From an uncultured Eubacteriales bacterium (lineage in GTDB: Bacteria; Bacillota; Clostridia; Oscillospirales; Butyricicoccaceae), in the NCBI GenBank assembly GCA_900555855.1, contig USML01000019.1:1-24683 (forward strand): DNA of 24,683 bases, read 5' to 3'. This document shows positions 8,267 to 15,461 of this stretch, piece by piece. The position numbers and the translations under genes are program-made. The notes under the pieces are model-generated. The model saw only the letters and a program-made list of their open reading frames with translations, was not told the DNA's origin and did not search any database. Each line of letters opens with the position of its first letter. Within the stretch, counting starts at the first letter, position 1.

Positions 8267-8396
8267 TCTCGGACACCTCTTTCGTATTTTTGTAACGCAA
8301 GCATACCCGAAAGGTTACGAGAAAGCTATTACCAACACCACCAAGGAATGATAGACAAACAAGGCGAAAGCAACATAAGCACCAATGTAACAGAAA

Positions 8397-8438
8397 AGGC
8401 CGCCGTTCTCTCCCACATGGGGAGCCAAACGGCGGCCT
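8397..8438 (-). terminator. Hairpin terminator upstream of the RHH gene
   Basis: AGGCCGCCGTT (8397-8407) pairs perfectly with 8428-8438, and an inner CTCCC/GGGAG pairing extends the structure. On the minus strand the stem ends in UUUU followed by CUG. It begins 13 bases after the stop of the small frame at 8452-8580, so it would terminate transcripts coming from the tRNA side before the RHH gene. The plus strand also turns T-rich after the stem, so some bidirectional activity is possible. Confidence 0.75.
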
Positions 8439-8451
8439 GCCTTCTTATTCT

Positions 8452-8580
8452 TCATTCTTTTTTAGCCTCGGTGTTCAAGTCACACCAGTCCGCAAGAGTG
8501 CTCTGCTGCATCTCTGAAATGTCGCCTCTCGCGCGGAAAAACTGAAATGTTGAAAAATCGAGTTTTTGCAACTTTTTCAT
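8452..8580 (-). CDS. Small 42-codon frame of unknown function, possibly a gene remnant
   Basis: This minus-strand frame can encode 42 residues, starting MKKLQKLDFSTFQ and including RGDISEMQQSTLADW, with an acidic, Lys-rich C-terminus. I do not recognise a family. Its stop lies just before the terminator at 8397-8438, which is what a real gene end looks like. The start is weak: the ATG at 8580 has AGG touching it, a TTG at 8571 has TAGGA at a usable distance, and an ATG at 8511 has only a distant GAGAGG. The tRNA terminator lies directly upstream and leaves little room for a promoter. It could be a tiny element-end gene, or the 3' end of a gene cut by element insertion. Confidence 0.35.
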   Translation of the reverse strand: MKKLQKLDFSTFQFFRARGDISEMQQSTLADWCDLNTEAKKE

Positions 8581-8604
8581 CCTAAAAGTGGCGCATTATA
8601 TGTG

Positions 8605-8632
8605 AAAACGCCGCACTTTTGTGCGGCGTTTT
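8605..8632 (-). terminator. Terminator of tRNA-Leu
   Basis: AAAACGCCGCAC (8605-8616), a TTTT loop, and the exact complement (8621-8632) form a perfect 12-bp stem with A/T-rich feet, able to work in both directions. It starts 28 bases after the tRNA 3' end. Its presence suggests that the sequence next to the tRNA is still native chromosome. Confidence 0.9.
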
Positions 8633-8660
8633 CTGCGTTGCATCTTTCATCAACACATTT

Positions 8661-8747
8661 TGGTGCCGGTGGTGGGACTCGAACCCACACACCATCGCTG
8701 GCAACGGATTTTGAGTCCGCCTCGTCTACCAATTCCAACACACCGGC
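8661..8747 (-). tRNA. tRNA-Leu (anticodon CAA)
   Basis: The 87-base minus-strand gene has a seven-base acceptor stem (GCCGGTG pairing with CACCGGC), discriminator A and an encoded CCA end (8663-8661). The anticodon loop CTCAAAA places CAA at 8713-8711, which reads UUG. A long variable arm and a T-loop with GGTTCGAGTCCC fit the type II tRNA-Leu class. It has its own promoter and terminator. Its 3' end faces the putative element, but the intervening terminator argues against the tRNA end being the integration site. Confidence 0.95.
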
Positions 8748-8761
8748 ATGAATACCATTTT

Positions 8762-8790
8762 ATTATAATACCGGGCTTTGCAAAAAGCAA
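8762..8790 (-). promoter_or_regulatory. Promoter of tRNA-Leu
   Basis: On the minus strand TTGCTT (8790-8785) and TATAAT (8767-8762) are separated by 17 bases. Transcription would begin near 8755, a few bases before the tRNA 5' end at 8747. Confidence 0.75.
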
Positions 8791-9187
8791 GTCCAAATAT
8801 GAACATTGTGTAAAACGCTGAAAATAAAGCCTGATAATTTCGCAATATGCATAATCAAACGCTTTTTGCAAAAATGCATCTGCAAAAATAAGCTGGGAGA
8901 CGCTTCCTTTATGCCCCCAAAATCAGGCACAGGAAGCGGCTTTTGTCAAAACCGATTTTTTGCGCCGGAAAAGTCGAAATCCCGGGAAAAAATGAACCAT
9001 TTCCGAAATTGCCGTAAAATTTCCTGTTTTGACTGGCTTTTTTGCCGATTTACCATCGTAAATTATCGAAAAAATATCGGCCGAAAGCGAAAAAAATGCG
9101 CCGCCGCCAGCGCTCTTTTCCAAGCAGGCAGATCGGCCCGTTTTGGAAACCCGCCCAAAAACGCAAAAAAAATTAGCGAAAAGCCAC
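8791..9187. other. Non-coding AT-rich stretch between tRNA-Leu and the peptide-transport operon
   Basis: About 400 bases contain no frame with a ribosome site and no protein I recognise. A long open frame runs through it into the binding-protein gene but lacks coding character. Many A and T runs are interspersed with short GC-rich pieces. I see no riboswitch, T-box or tRNA-like fold by eye, and no strong terminator. Confidence 0.5.
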
Positions 9188-9216
9188 TTGTCAAAAAAAG
9201 TGGGCTGTTGTATAAT
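9188..9216 (+). promoter_or_regulatory. Sigma-70-type promoter of the peptide-transport operon
   Basis: TTGTCA (9188-9193), a 17-base spacer and a consensus TATAAT (9211-9216) form a near-perfect vegetative promoter. The start would be near 9223, leaving a 5' leader of about 117 bases before the ATG at 9340. Confidence 0.85.
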
Positions 9217-9339
9217 TATGAGCATCAATTTGGCCGTTTTGTCTTTTGGTCAAAGGCTCGTCTCTTACGCGGAAAGGGGAAAGGCTTTGGCGAAGATGGG
9301 AACCGGGCAAAAGGTAAATTATCAAAAGGAGATGCGCAA

Positions 9340-11190
9340 ATGAGTAAGAAACTGATTGCTCTGCTGTTGGCTGCCATGATGCTTCTGGCGATGGCCGCTG
9401 CCTGCGGAAACAACAACGCCAACAACAATGCAAACAACAACAACAGCGAGAACAACAACAGCGAAAACAACGACACTCCCAGCACCGACAACAACAACCC
9501 CACTCCCGCTCAGCCTGCCAAGAAGGTCTATTATTCCGTTCTGGGCAGTGACCATTCCAGCCTGAACTTCCTGGACAATGTGGATACGCCCGTGGAGACT
9601 GTGGCTACCTACTGCATGAGCTATCTCTATCGTACCTATCCCAACGAAGACGGTATGGGTTATCACTACATTTGTGATATCGCCGCCGAGATGCCCATCC
9701 AGGTCGATGAGTATAACTGGGACATCAAGATCCGCGAAGATGCCAAGTGGAACGACGGCACCCCCATCAATGCCGACACCTTCATGTTAACCTTCCAGCA
9801 GCAGCTGAATCCCAAGATGGGCGCCAGAATGGCGACCTTCCTGTTTGACAACGCCATCACCATCAAGGGCGCGAAGGAATACTTCGAGCAGGGCGTTGAC
9901 GGCAACATCTCCTGGGATACCGTTGGCATCCAGAAGATGGACGACTACACCATCCGCATCACCACCACCGACACCAACACCGCCGATCAGGTCTGCAACC
10001 ACTTCTATCAGAGAAACCTGGTCCCCGTCAACGAGAAGCTCTGGAACGAGTGCCTGAGCGCTGACGGCGCCACCACCTCCTACGGCTCCGACCTGAGCCA
10101 CTTCATCGGCTGCGGCCCCTACAACTTCACCACCTGGGATTACGATTCCATCCAGATCTACACCAAGAACCCCGATCACTGGCTGTCTGACCTGTTCAAT
10201 TACGACGAGGTCCAGATCCGCATCGTTCCCGAGATGAACGCCCGCGTCGAGCTGTGGGAGCAGGGCCTGCTGGATTCTCTGAGCCCCAACGCCGAGACTC
10301 TGGAGCGCTACATCGACGATCCCCGTCTGGTGGAATACGGCTCCATCAGCGTCTATCACCTGGACATCAACTGCAAGAACCCCAACAACCCCATCTCCGG
10401 TTCTGACAATTACCGCAAGGCCATCTACCACGCTCTGAACCGCGAGGTCATCGCCAAGGAGCTGTTCGGCCACATGGAGCCCGCCGGCTGGTATGTCAAC
10501 TCTCAGGCCGGTCTGCTCAGCGAGAACGCCCTGACCTATCGTGAGTCCAAGTACGGCAAGGCCGTCGAAGAGATGGTCGCTGGCTGGAGCGCCGAAGGCA
10601 GCACCACCGGCTATAATCCCGAGCTGGCTCTGGAATACTTCGACAAGGCTTGCGAAGAGTGCAATGTCAGCAAGGACACCGTCATCAACATCATCATGGC
10701 TTACGATCCCTCTGATACGGCCTGGCACAAGACCGCGCAGTATCTGCAGCAGGAGTTCCCCGTGATCTTCAACAACCGCGTCACCGTCGAGATCAAGAAC
10801 TATTCCGGTATCTCCACCACTGCTTATAAGCAGCAGGGCGACGACGGCTGGGATCTGTCTCCCAATGACTGGGGCCGCAGCATGTCCCGTACCTATCCGT
10901 TCCAGTGCTTCTACTACTTCACCTCCGGCTACGATGGAAGCCCCAACAACTATTTCAACGCCGATTTCGATGCGCAGTATGATTACTGCTCCAAGATCCA
11001 GAACGGCGATTACGACACCCTGCTGAAGGAGACCCAGAAGCTGGAAGAGATCTATCTGGAGCATGTGATCCAGTGCCCCGTCGTCCAGGATGTCTCTTAT
11101 GAGCTGCATGCTGAGCGTCTGGTCCTCCCCGTCAAGACCTATATCCCGGGCTTTGGCTGGGGCAACTGCTACGGCGATATCAACGAATAA
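9340..11190 (+). CDS. oppA: Peptide-binding lipoprotein of an ABC transporter (family 5 solute-binding protein)
   Basis: This 616-residue extracellular receptor delivers peptides to the permease encoded next. The start is the ATG at 9340, with AAGGAG eight bases upstream; longer frames beginning near 8806 are not credible. Residues 1-21 form a lipoprotein signal peptide (MSKKLIALLLAAMMLLAMAA) with the acylated Cys at 22. Residues 23-55 are an Asn-rich flexible tether, encoded by AAC-rich triplet repeats. The rest matches the family 5 substrate-binding fold, with the conserved segment around YNWDIKIREDAKWNDGTP and a YRKAIYHALNR helix. The length fits oligopeptide rather than dipeptide receptors, but substrate cannot be read from sequence. 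The downstream deacylase suggests D-amino-acid-containing ligands. A hairpin after the stop probably keeps this mRNA more abundant than the rest of the operon. Confidence 0.9.
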   Translation: MSKKLIALLLAAMMLLAMAAACGNNNANNNANNNNSENNNSENNDTPSTDNNNPTPAQPAKKVYYSVLGSDHSSLNFLDNVDTPVETVATYCMSYLYRTYPNEDGMGYHYICDIAAEMPIQVDEYNWDIKIREDAKWNDGTPINADTFMLTFQQQLNPKMGARMATFLFDNAITIKGAKEYFEQGVDGNISWDTVGIQKMDDYTIRITTTDTNTADQVCNHFYQRNLVPVNEKLWNECLSADGATTSYGSDLSHFIGCGPYNFTTWDYDSIQIYTKNPDHWLSDLFNYDEVQIRIVPEMNARVELWEQGLLDSLSPNAETLERYIDDPRLVEYGSISVYHLDINCKNPNNPISGSDNYRKAIYHALNREVIAKELFGHMEPAGWYVNSQAGLLSENALTYRESKYGKAVEEMVAGWSAEGSTTGYNPELALEYFDKACEECNVSKDTVINIIMAYDPSDTAWHKTAQYLQQEFPVIFNNRVTVEIKNYSGISTTAYKQQGDDGWDLSPNDWGRSMSRTYPFQCFYYFTSGYDGSPNNYFNADFDAQYDYCSKIQNGDYDTLLKETQKLEEIYLEHVIQCPVVQDVSYELHAERLVLPVKTYIPGFGWGNCYGDINE

Positions 11191-11240
11191 TCGCCCCTCG
11201 CTTCCGCTGTGATCCGTCACAGCAATTGGATGTCCTTTTC

Positions 11241-11300
11241 GGGAGCGTGCCGCCTCTGCGGCGGCACGCTCCCTCTCTAAGAGCCGAGAGGCGTCTTTTT
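11241..11300 (+). terminator. Intercistronic hairpin and partial terminator between oppA and oppB
   Basis: A perfect 14-bp GC-rich stem pairs 11241-11254 with 11260-11273 around a five-base loop. The T tract (TCTTTTTT) comes only at about 11293-11300, after a second, weaker CCTCTC/GAGAGG pairing that overlaps the foot of the first. This looks like a leaky terminator or 3' stabiliser that raises receptor transcript over permease transcript. No separate promoter for oppB is obvious. Confidence 0.65.
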
Positions 11301-11349
11301 TGTTTTCCTGATGCTTTCCAGGAAAATCCAATGCAGTTAGGAGAATCCT

Positions 11350-12300
11350 ATGTTTAAGTACATTCTGGAGCGCATTGGCGCCATGCTGATCACGCTGTTT
11401 CTGGTCATGACCCTGTCCTTCTGCGTGATCCGCCTGATGCCGATGACTATCTTTGAAAATCCCGAGGTTCCCGCTGAGATCCAGCGGCAGCTGGAGGACA
11501 AATTCCATCTGAACGATCCCATGATCGTCCAGTATTATTACTTCATGCGGGATGTGATCACCGAGCTGAACTTCGGTATTTCCATCAAGCTCCGTCCCGG
11601 TCTGCCGGTGTGGGATATTCTGGTTTCTCGTCTGCCGCCCACGATCCTGGTGAACTTCCTCTCTCTGTTCATTTCCGTGCCCATCGGCCTGATCGCCGGT
11701 ACGGCTGCGGCTTTGAAGCGCAATACCTGGCTGGACCATGTGATCTCCTTCCTTGTGGTCATCTTCATATCGGTCCCGTCCTTCGTATTTGCGTCTGTGA
11801 TGCAGTATGGCCTGGCCTATAAGCTGGGCTGGTTCCCGGTGCTTTATGACGCTACCACGGGAACTGTCGGCGCCATGATGTCTTCCATGATCCTGCCTAT
11901 CATCGCGCTGTCTCTGGGACCCATCGCGACCATCGCCCGTTACCTGCGCGGCGAGCTGATCGAAAACATTTCCTCTGAGTACCTGCTGCTGGCCCGCACC
12001 AAGGGCCTCACCAAGGTCCAGTCCATCACCCGCCACGCGTTCCGCAACTCCCTGATCCCCATCTCCAATACCCTGATCTCCATGATCACCGGTATTATGG
12101 GCGGCTCGCTGGTTATCGAAAATATCTTTGCCATCCCCGGCGAAGGCGGCCTGCTGGTCAAGTCTATCATGGCCGGCGACCACTTCCTGACGGTGGCGTG
12201 TTTGATCTTCTATTCCGTGACTTCTCTGGTGACGATCCTGATCGTCGACCTGTCTTACGGTATCATCGACCCCCGCGTCAGAGTAGGAGGCAGAAAATAA
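11350..12300 (+). CDS. oppB: Peptide ABC transporter permease, OppB/DppB type
   Basis: This 316-residue inner permease subunit opens with MFKYILERIGAMLITLFLVM as the first transmembrane helix. A large extracellular loop (about 33-100) and five further helices follow. The EAA coupling loop is seen around EYLLLARTKGLTKVQSITRH (about 212-232), which docks on the ATPase, and the protein closes with the typical DLSYGIIDPRVR motif. The ATG at 11350 is preceded by AGGAGAATCCT. With OppC it forms the translocation pore; the spacing to oppC is zero bases after the stop. Confidence 0.93.
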   Translation: MFKYILERIGAMLITLFLVMTLSFCVIRLMPMTIFENPEVPAEIQRQLEDKFHLNDPMIVQYYYFMRDVITELNFGISIKLRPGLPVWDILVSRLPPTILVNFLSLFISVPIGLIAGTAAALKRNTWLDHVISFLVVIFISVPSFVFASVMQYGLAYKLGWFPVLYDATTGTVGAMMSSMILPIIALSLGPIATIARYLRGELIENISSEYLLLARTKGLTKVQSITRHAFRNSLIPISNTLISMITGIMGGSLVIENIFAIPGEGGLLVKSIMAGDHFLTVACLIFYSVTSLVTILIVDLSYGIIDPRVRVGGRK

Positions 12301-13452
12301 ATGATTTACGACAGAAACAATTTGCCGGAAGAGCTGAAAAATCTGCCTGCTTCTGCGTTTGAGTCTCTCCATCAGGAAGACATCAAGGACGAAAAGTTCC
12401 AGACAAAGCCCATCGGCTTCTTCAAGGACGCCATGATCCGCCTGAGCAAGGACGCCGTCTCCATGATCTCCCTGACGATGATCCTGCTGATCGTGATCCT
12501 GTCTCTGCTGATCCCCAACATCACTGGCTATACCTATACCCAGCAGAATGTTGCCCAGACCAATATGCCCCCCAAGATCCCCGGCCTGGAAAAGCTGGGC
12601 ATCGCAGACGGCACCTATGTCCTGAAGGACCGCCGGAAGGACAAGCTGGACGACACCGACCGCTACCCCGAGGGCAGCGTTCTGGAGACCCTGAACGAGC
12701 ATGAGGTCAACGGCGTGATCATGTGCGATGTGAAGGTGGATTATTACGCCTTCTGCGGCGCCCCCGCCGACGAATATCACTGGCTGGGCACCGACGCCCT
12801 GGGCCGCGACCTGATGACCCGTCTGTTCCGCGGCGCGCGGATCTCTCTGCTGATCGCCGTCATCACCGTGTTCACCAATGTGTTCATCGGCGTGGTCTAC
12901 GGCGCAGTCTCCGCTTATTACGGCGGCAAGGTGGATATCTTCATGACCCACCTGGCCGAGGTCATGGACGGTATGCCCTATGTGGTCGTTACCATCCTGT
13001 TCATGCTGGTGCTGGGCGCCGGTATCTTCTCCATCATCCTGGCCATGACGGTCACCGGCTGGATCGGCACCTCCCGTCTGATCCGTGCCCAGTTCTATCG
13101 CTTCAAGGGCCGCGAGTATGTTCTGGCTGCCCGGACGCTGGGCGTGCCTGACCGCATCCTGATCTTCCGCCACATCCTGCCTAACTGCGTTGGTCCCCTG
13201 ATCACTCGAAGCATGATCGCCATCCCCGGCGCCATCTTCTCCGAGTCCTTCCTGGCATACATCGGCCTTGGTATCGCGCCGCCCAACCCCTCCATCGGTA
13301 TTCTGCTTTCCGATGGTCAGAAGGTGCTGCTGCAGTACCCCTATCAGACGGTCTTCCCCGCGATCCTGATCTCCGTGCTGATGATCGCCTTCAACCTGTT
13401 CTCCAACGGTCTGCGCGACGCGCTGGATCCCACGAAACGCGGAGAGGAGTAA
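12301..13452 (+). CDS. oppC: Peptide ABC transporter permease, OppC/DppC type
   Basis: This 383-residue second permease subunit starts directly after the oppB stop, behind GGAGG. A cytoplasmic N-terminus of about 50 residues leads into the first helix (about 57-77). An extended extracellular loop of about 80 residues follows, containing PPKIPGLEKLGIADG, before the hallmark HWLGTDALGRDLMTRL segment. Long loops of this kind are known in OppC proteins of Gram-positive bacteria. Five more helices follow, with the EAA loop at EYVLAARTLGVPDRILIFRH and the closing NGLRDALDP motif. It pairs with OppB. Confidence 0.93.
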   Translation: MIYDRNNLPEELKNLPASAFESLHQEDIKDEKFQTKPIGFFKDAMIRLSKDAVSMISLTMILLIVILSLLIPNITGYTYTQQNVAQTNMPPKIPGLEKLGIADGTYVLKDRRKDKLDDTDRYPEGSVLETLNEHEVNGVIMCDVKVDYYAFCGAPADEYHWLGTDALGRDLMTRLFRGARISLLIAVITVFTNVFIGVVYGAVSAYYGGKVDIFMTHLAEVMDGMPYVVVTILFMLVLGAGIFSIILAMTVTGWIGTSRLIRAQFYRFKGREYVLAARTLGVPDRILIFRHILPNCVGPLITRSMIAIPGAIFSESFLAYIGLGIAPPNPSIGILLSDGQKVLLQYPYQTVFPAILISVLMIAFNLFSNGLRDALDPTKRGEE

Positions 13453-13456
13453 TACT

Positions 13457-14521
13457 ATGGCTGATTATATGAACAATGAAGTCATCCTGAGCGTCAAGGA
13501 TCTCCGGATCAGCTTCCGGGCCTATGGCGGCAAGGTGCAGGCCGTCCGCGGCATCAGCTTCGACCTCCATCGGGGCGAGACGCTGGCCATCGTGGGCGAG
13601 TCCGGCTCCGGCAAGTCCGTGAGTATCAAGGCCATTATGGGTATTCTGGCCAACAACGCCATCATCGAAGAGGGCGAGATCCTCTACAACGGCAAGGACC
13701 TGACCAAGGTCAAGGAAGATGATTTCCACGAGATCCGCGGAAAGCGCATCGGCCTGATCTTCCAGGATCCCCTGTCCGCGCTGAACCCCATCATGAAGAT
13801 CGGCAAGCAGATCACCGAGGTCCTGCGCCTGAACAAAAAGGTCACCAAGGAAGAGGCCCGGGAAAAGGCGCTGGAGCTGATGCGCGCTGTGGGCATTCCC
13901 GATGTGGAGCGCCGCTTTGAGCAGTATCCCTTCCAGTTCTCCGGCGGTATGCGGCAGCGTATCGTTATCGCCATCGCCCTGGCCGGCGATCCGGAGATCC
14001 TGATCTGCGACGAGCCTACCACCGCGCTGGATGTGACCGTCCAGGCCAAGATCCTGGAGCTGATCAATCAGATTAAGGAGCAAAAGAACCTTTCCGTTAT
14101 TTTCATCACCCACGATCTGGGCGTCGTGGCCAACATGGCCGACCGGGTCAATGTGATGTATGCCGGCAAGATCGTGGAGACCGGCACCAGCGAGGAGATC
14201 TTCTTCGCCCCCGCCCATCCCTATACCTGGGCGCTGCTGTCCTCCATGCCCGATCTGCACACCAAGGAGCGTCTGCTGGCCATCCCCGGCACGCCCCCCA
14301 ACATGATCTATCCCCCCAAGGGCGACGCGTTTGCTGCCCGTAACCAGTTCGCCATGCGGATCGACTACGAGCAGGAGCCCCCCATGTTTAAGATCACCGA
14401 GACCCATGCCGCCGCCACCTGGCTGCTGCATCCGCAGGCACAGAACAACCATATCGAAATGCCTGCAAGCCTGAAGGCCCGTATTGAACGCATGAAAAGG
14501 AGTGGAGCGGTAAATGGCTGA
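13457..14521 (+). CDS. oppD: Peptide ABC transporter ATPase, OppD/DppD type
   Basis: This 354-residue ATPase powers import. It shows Walker A GESGSGKS (47-54), a Q-loop in IFQDPLSALNP, signature FSGGMRQR, Walker B ILICDEPTTALD and the switch His in THDLG. A C-terminal oligopeptide-transporter extension includes HPYTWALLSSMP. In many OppD/DppD proteins this extension carries four Cys that bind an iron-sulfur cluster. Here the matching positions are Asp290, Asn296, Asp303 and Thr321, so a cluster is unlikely. The gene starts five bases after the oppC stop and its last eight bases overlap oppF. Confidence 0.93.
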   Translation: MADYMNNEVILSVKDLRISFRAYGGKVQAVRGISFDLHRGETLAIVGESGSGKSVSIKAIMGILANNAIIEEGEILYNGKDLTKVKEDDFHEIRGKRIGLIFQDPLSALNPIMKIGKQITEVLRLNKKVTKEEAREKALELMRAVGIPDVERRFEQYPFQFSGGMRQRIVIAIALAGDPEILICDEPTTALDVTVQAKILELINQIKEQKNLSVIFITHDLGVVANMADRVNVMYAGKIVETGTSEEIFFAPAHPYTWALLSSMPDLHTKERLLAIPGTPPNMIYPPKGDAFAARNQFAMRIDYEQEPPMFKITETHAAATWLLHPQAQNNHIEMPASLKARIERMKRSGAVNG

Positions 14522-15461
14522 CGATTACATTCTCGAAGTAAAAAACCTCTGCCAGCATTTCAGCTCTGGCCGCGGTAAAAACAAAATGGTCGTGAAGGCC
14601 GTGGACGATGTCAGCTTCAGCGTCCGCCGGGCCGAGACCTTCGGCCTGGTGGGCGAATCCGGCTGCGGAAAGACCACCACCGGCCGGACCATCATCCGTC
14701 TGTACGATCCCACCGGCGGCGAGGTGCTGTTTGGCGGCAAGCCCATCTCCGGGAAGATGGATAAGGAGCTGCGCAATTATCTGACCTCCAATATCTCCAT
14801 GATCTTCCAGGATCCCATCGAATCCCTGAACCCCAAGATGACCATCGAGGAGATCGTGGGCGAGGGCCTGAAGGTCCGCGGCCAGAAGGATCCCGCAGAG
14901 ATCCGCCAGAAGGTGGTGGAGATGCTGGCGAAGGTTGGCCTTGTGGAGGAACACGCCACCCGTTATCCCCACGAGTTCTCCGGCGGCCAGCGGCAGCGGA
15001 TCGGTATCGCCCGCGCCATCATCATCAACCCCAAAATGGTCATCGCGGACGAGCCTGTCTCCGCGCTGGATGTTTCCGTCCAGGCGCAGGTCATCAACCT
15101 GCTGAACGACCTGAAGGAGGAAATGGGCCTGACCATCCTGTTCATCGCCCATAACCTCTCTGTCGTCAAATACTTCTCCGACCGGATCGGCGTGATGTAC
15201 TACGGTCATCTGGTGGAAGTGGCCAACGGCGACGACCTGTATGCAAAGCCGCTGCATCCCTATACCCGCGCTTTGCTTTCGGCCATTCCCGAGCCCAACC
15301 CCCTGACCGAGCGCACCCGCGTCCGCATCGACTATGTGCCGGAGCGCGACCACGATTATTCCGTGGAGAAGCCCTCCATGGAAGAGGTGGAGCCGGGCCA
15401 TTTCGTCTATTGCTCTCCCTCCGAGCTGAAGAAGTATCGGGAAATCGTGAAAGATGCTTGA
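14514..15461 (+). CDS. oppF: Peptide ABC transporter ATPase, OppF/DppF type
   Basis: This 315-residue partner ATPase of OppD has Walker [10 protein letters not shown], a Q-loop in [11 protein letters not shown], signature [14 protein letters not shown], Walker [12 protein letters not shown] and switch His in AHNLS. The C-terminal extension keeps [16 protein letters not shown] and a PGHFVYC segment, but the usual Cys-rich stretch between them is missing or altered; only the last Cys remains. The ATG at 14514 lies inside the end of oppD, behind AGGAG within AAAAGGAGTGG, so translation is probably coupled. The last eight bases overlap the deacylase gene. Confidence 0.93.
   Translation: MADDYILEVKNLCQHFSSGRGKNKMVVKAVDDVSFSVRRAETFGLVGESGCGKTTTGRTIIRLYDPTGGEVLFGGKPISGKMDKELRNYLTSNISMIFQDPIESLNPKMTIEEIVGEGLKVRGQKDPAEIRQKVVEMLAKVGLVEEHATRYPHEFSGGQRQRIGIARAIIINPKMVIADEPVSALDVSVQAQVINLLNDLKEEMGLTILFIAHNLSVVKYFSDRIGVMYYGHLVEVANGDDLYAKPLHPYTRALLSAIPEPNPLTERTRVRIDYVPERDHDYSVEKPSMEEVEPGHFVYCSPSELKKYREIVKDA

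Larger units (their letters stand above)
1..8600 (-). mobile_element. Terminal part of a putative integrative and conjugative element (right limit approximate)
   Basis: All genes from 1 to about 8,580 lie on the minus strand and form a set typical of Firmicutes conjugative elements: a small ribbon-helix-helix DNA-binding protein, a DUF3991/TOPRIM protein, a sortase with a large Cna-B surface protein, and an SSB beginning at the window edge. From 9,340 on the genes are core metabolism with different codon habits. I infer that this is the element end from which the leading operon is transcribed inward. Relaxase, coupling ATPase, VirB4 and integrase are not visible and would lie left of position 1. 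The right limit is not defined: it falls after the RHH gene start (8,266) and probably before the tRNA-Leu terminator (8,605). No att repeat can be assigned because the other end is missing. Confidence 0.6.

Noticed and set aside
8292..8318. GTAAC-N17-GTTAC inverted pair upstream of the RHH gene as an operator
   Set aside because: Half-sites of five bases spaced about two turns apart are suggestive, but too short to support without binding data or a second site.
8661..8680. 3' end of tRNA-Leu as the ICE attachment site
   Set aside because: It faces the element, but the tRNA's own terminator follows 28 bases later and looks native. No second copy of the tRNA end is seen in the window.
8806..9339. 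N-terminal extension of the peptide-binding protein from an upstream start
   Set aside because: The ATG at 9340 has a good ribosome site and begins a lipoprotein signal peptide; the upstream part lacks coding character and contains the promoter.
9787..13173. 1128-codon minus-strand open frame opposite oppA-oppC
   Set aside because: Rich in His, Asp, Gln and Gly as expected from reading GC-rich codons backwards; it crosses three clearly coding genes and has no start signal.
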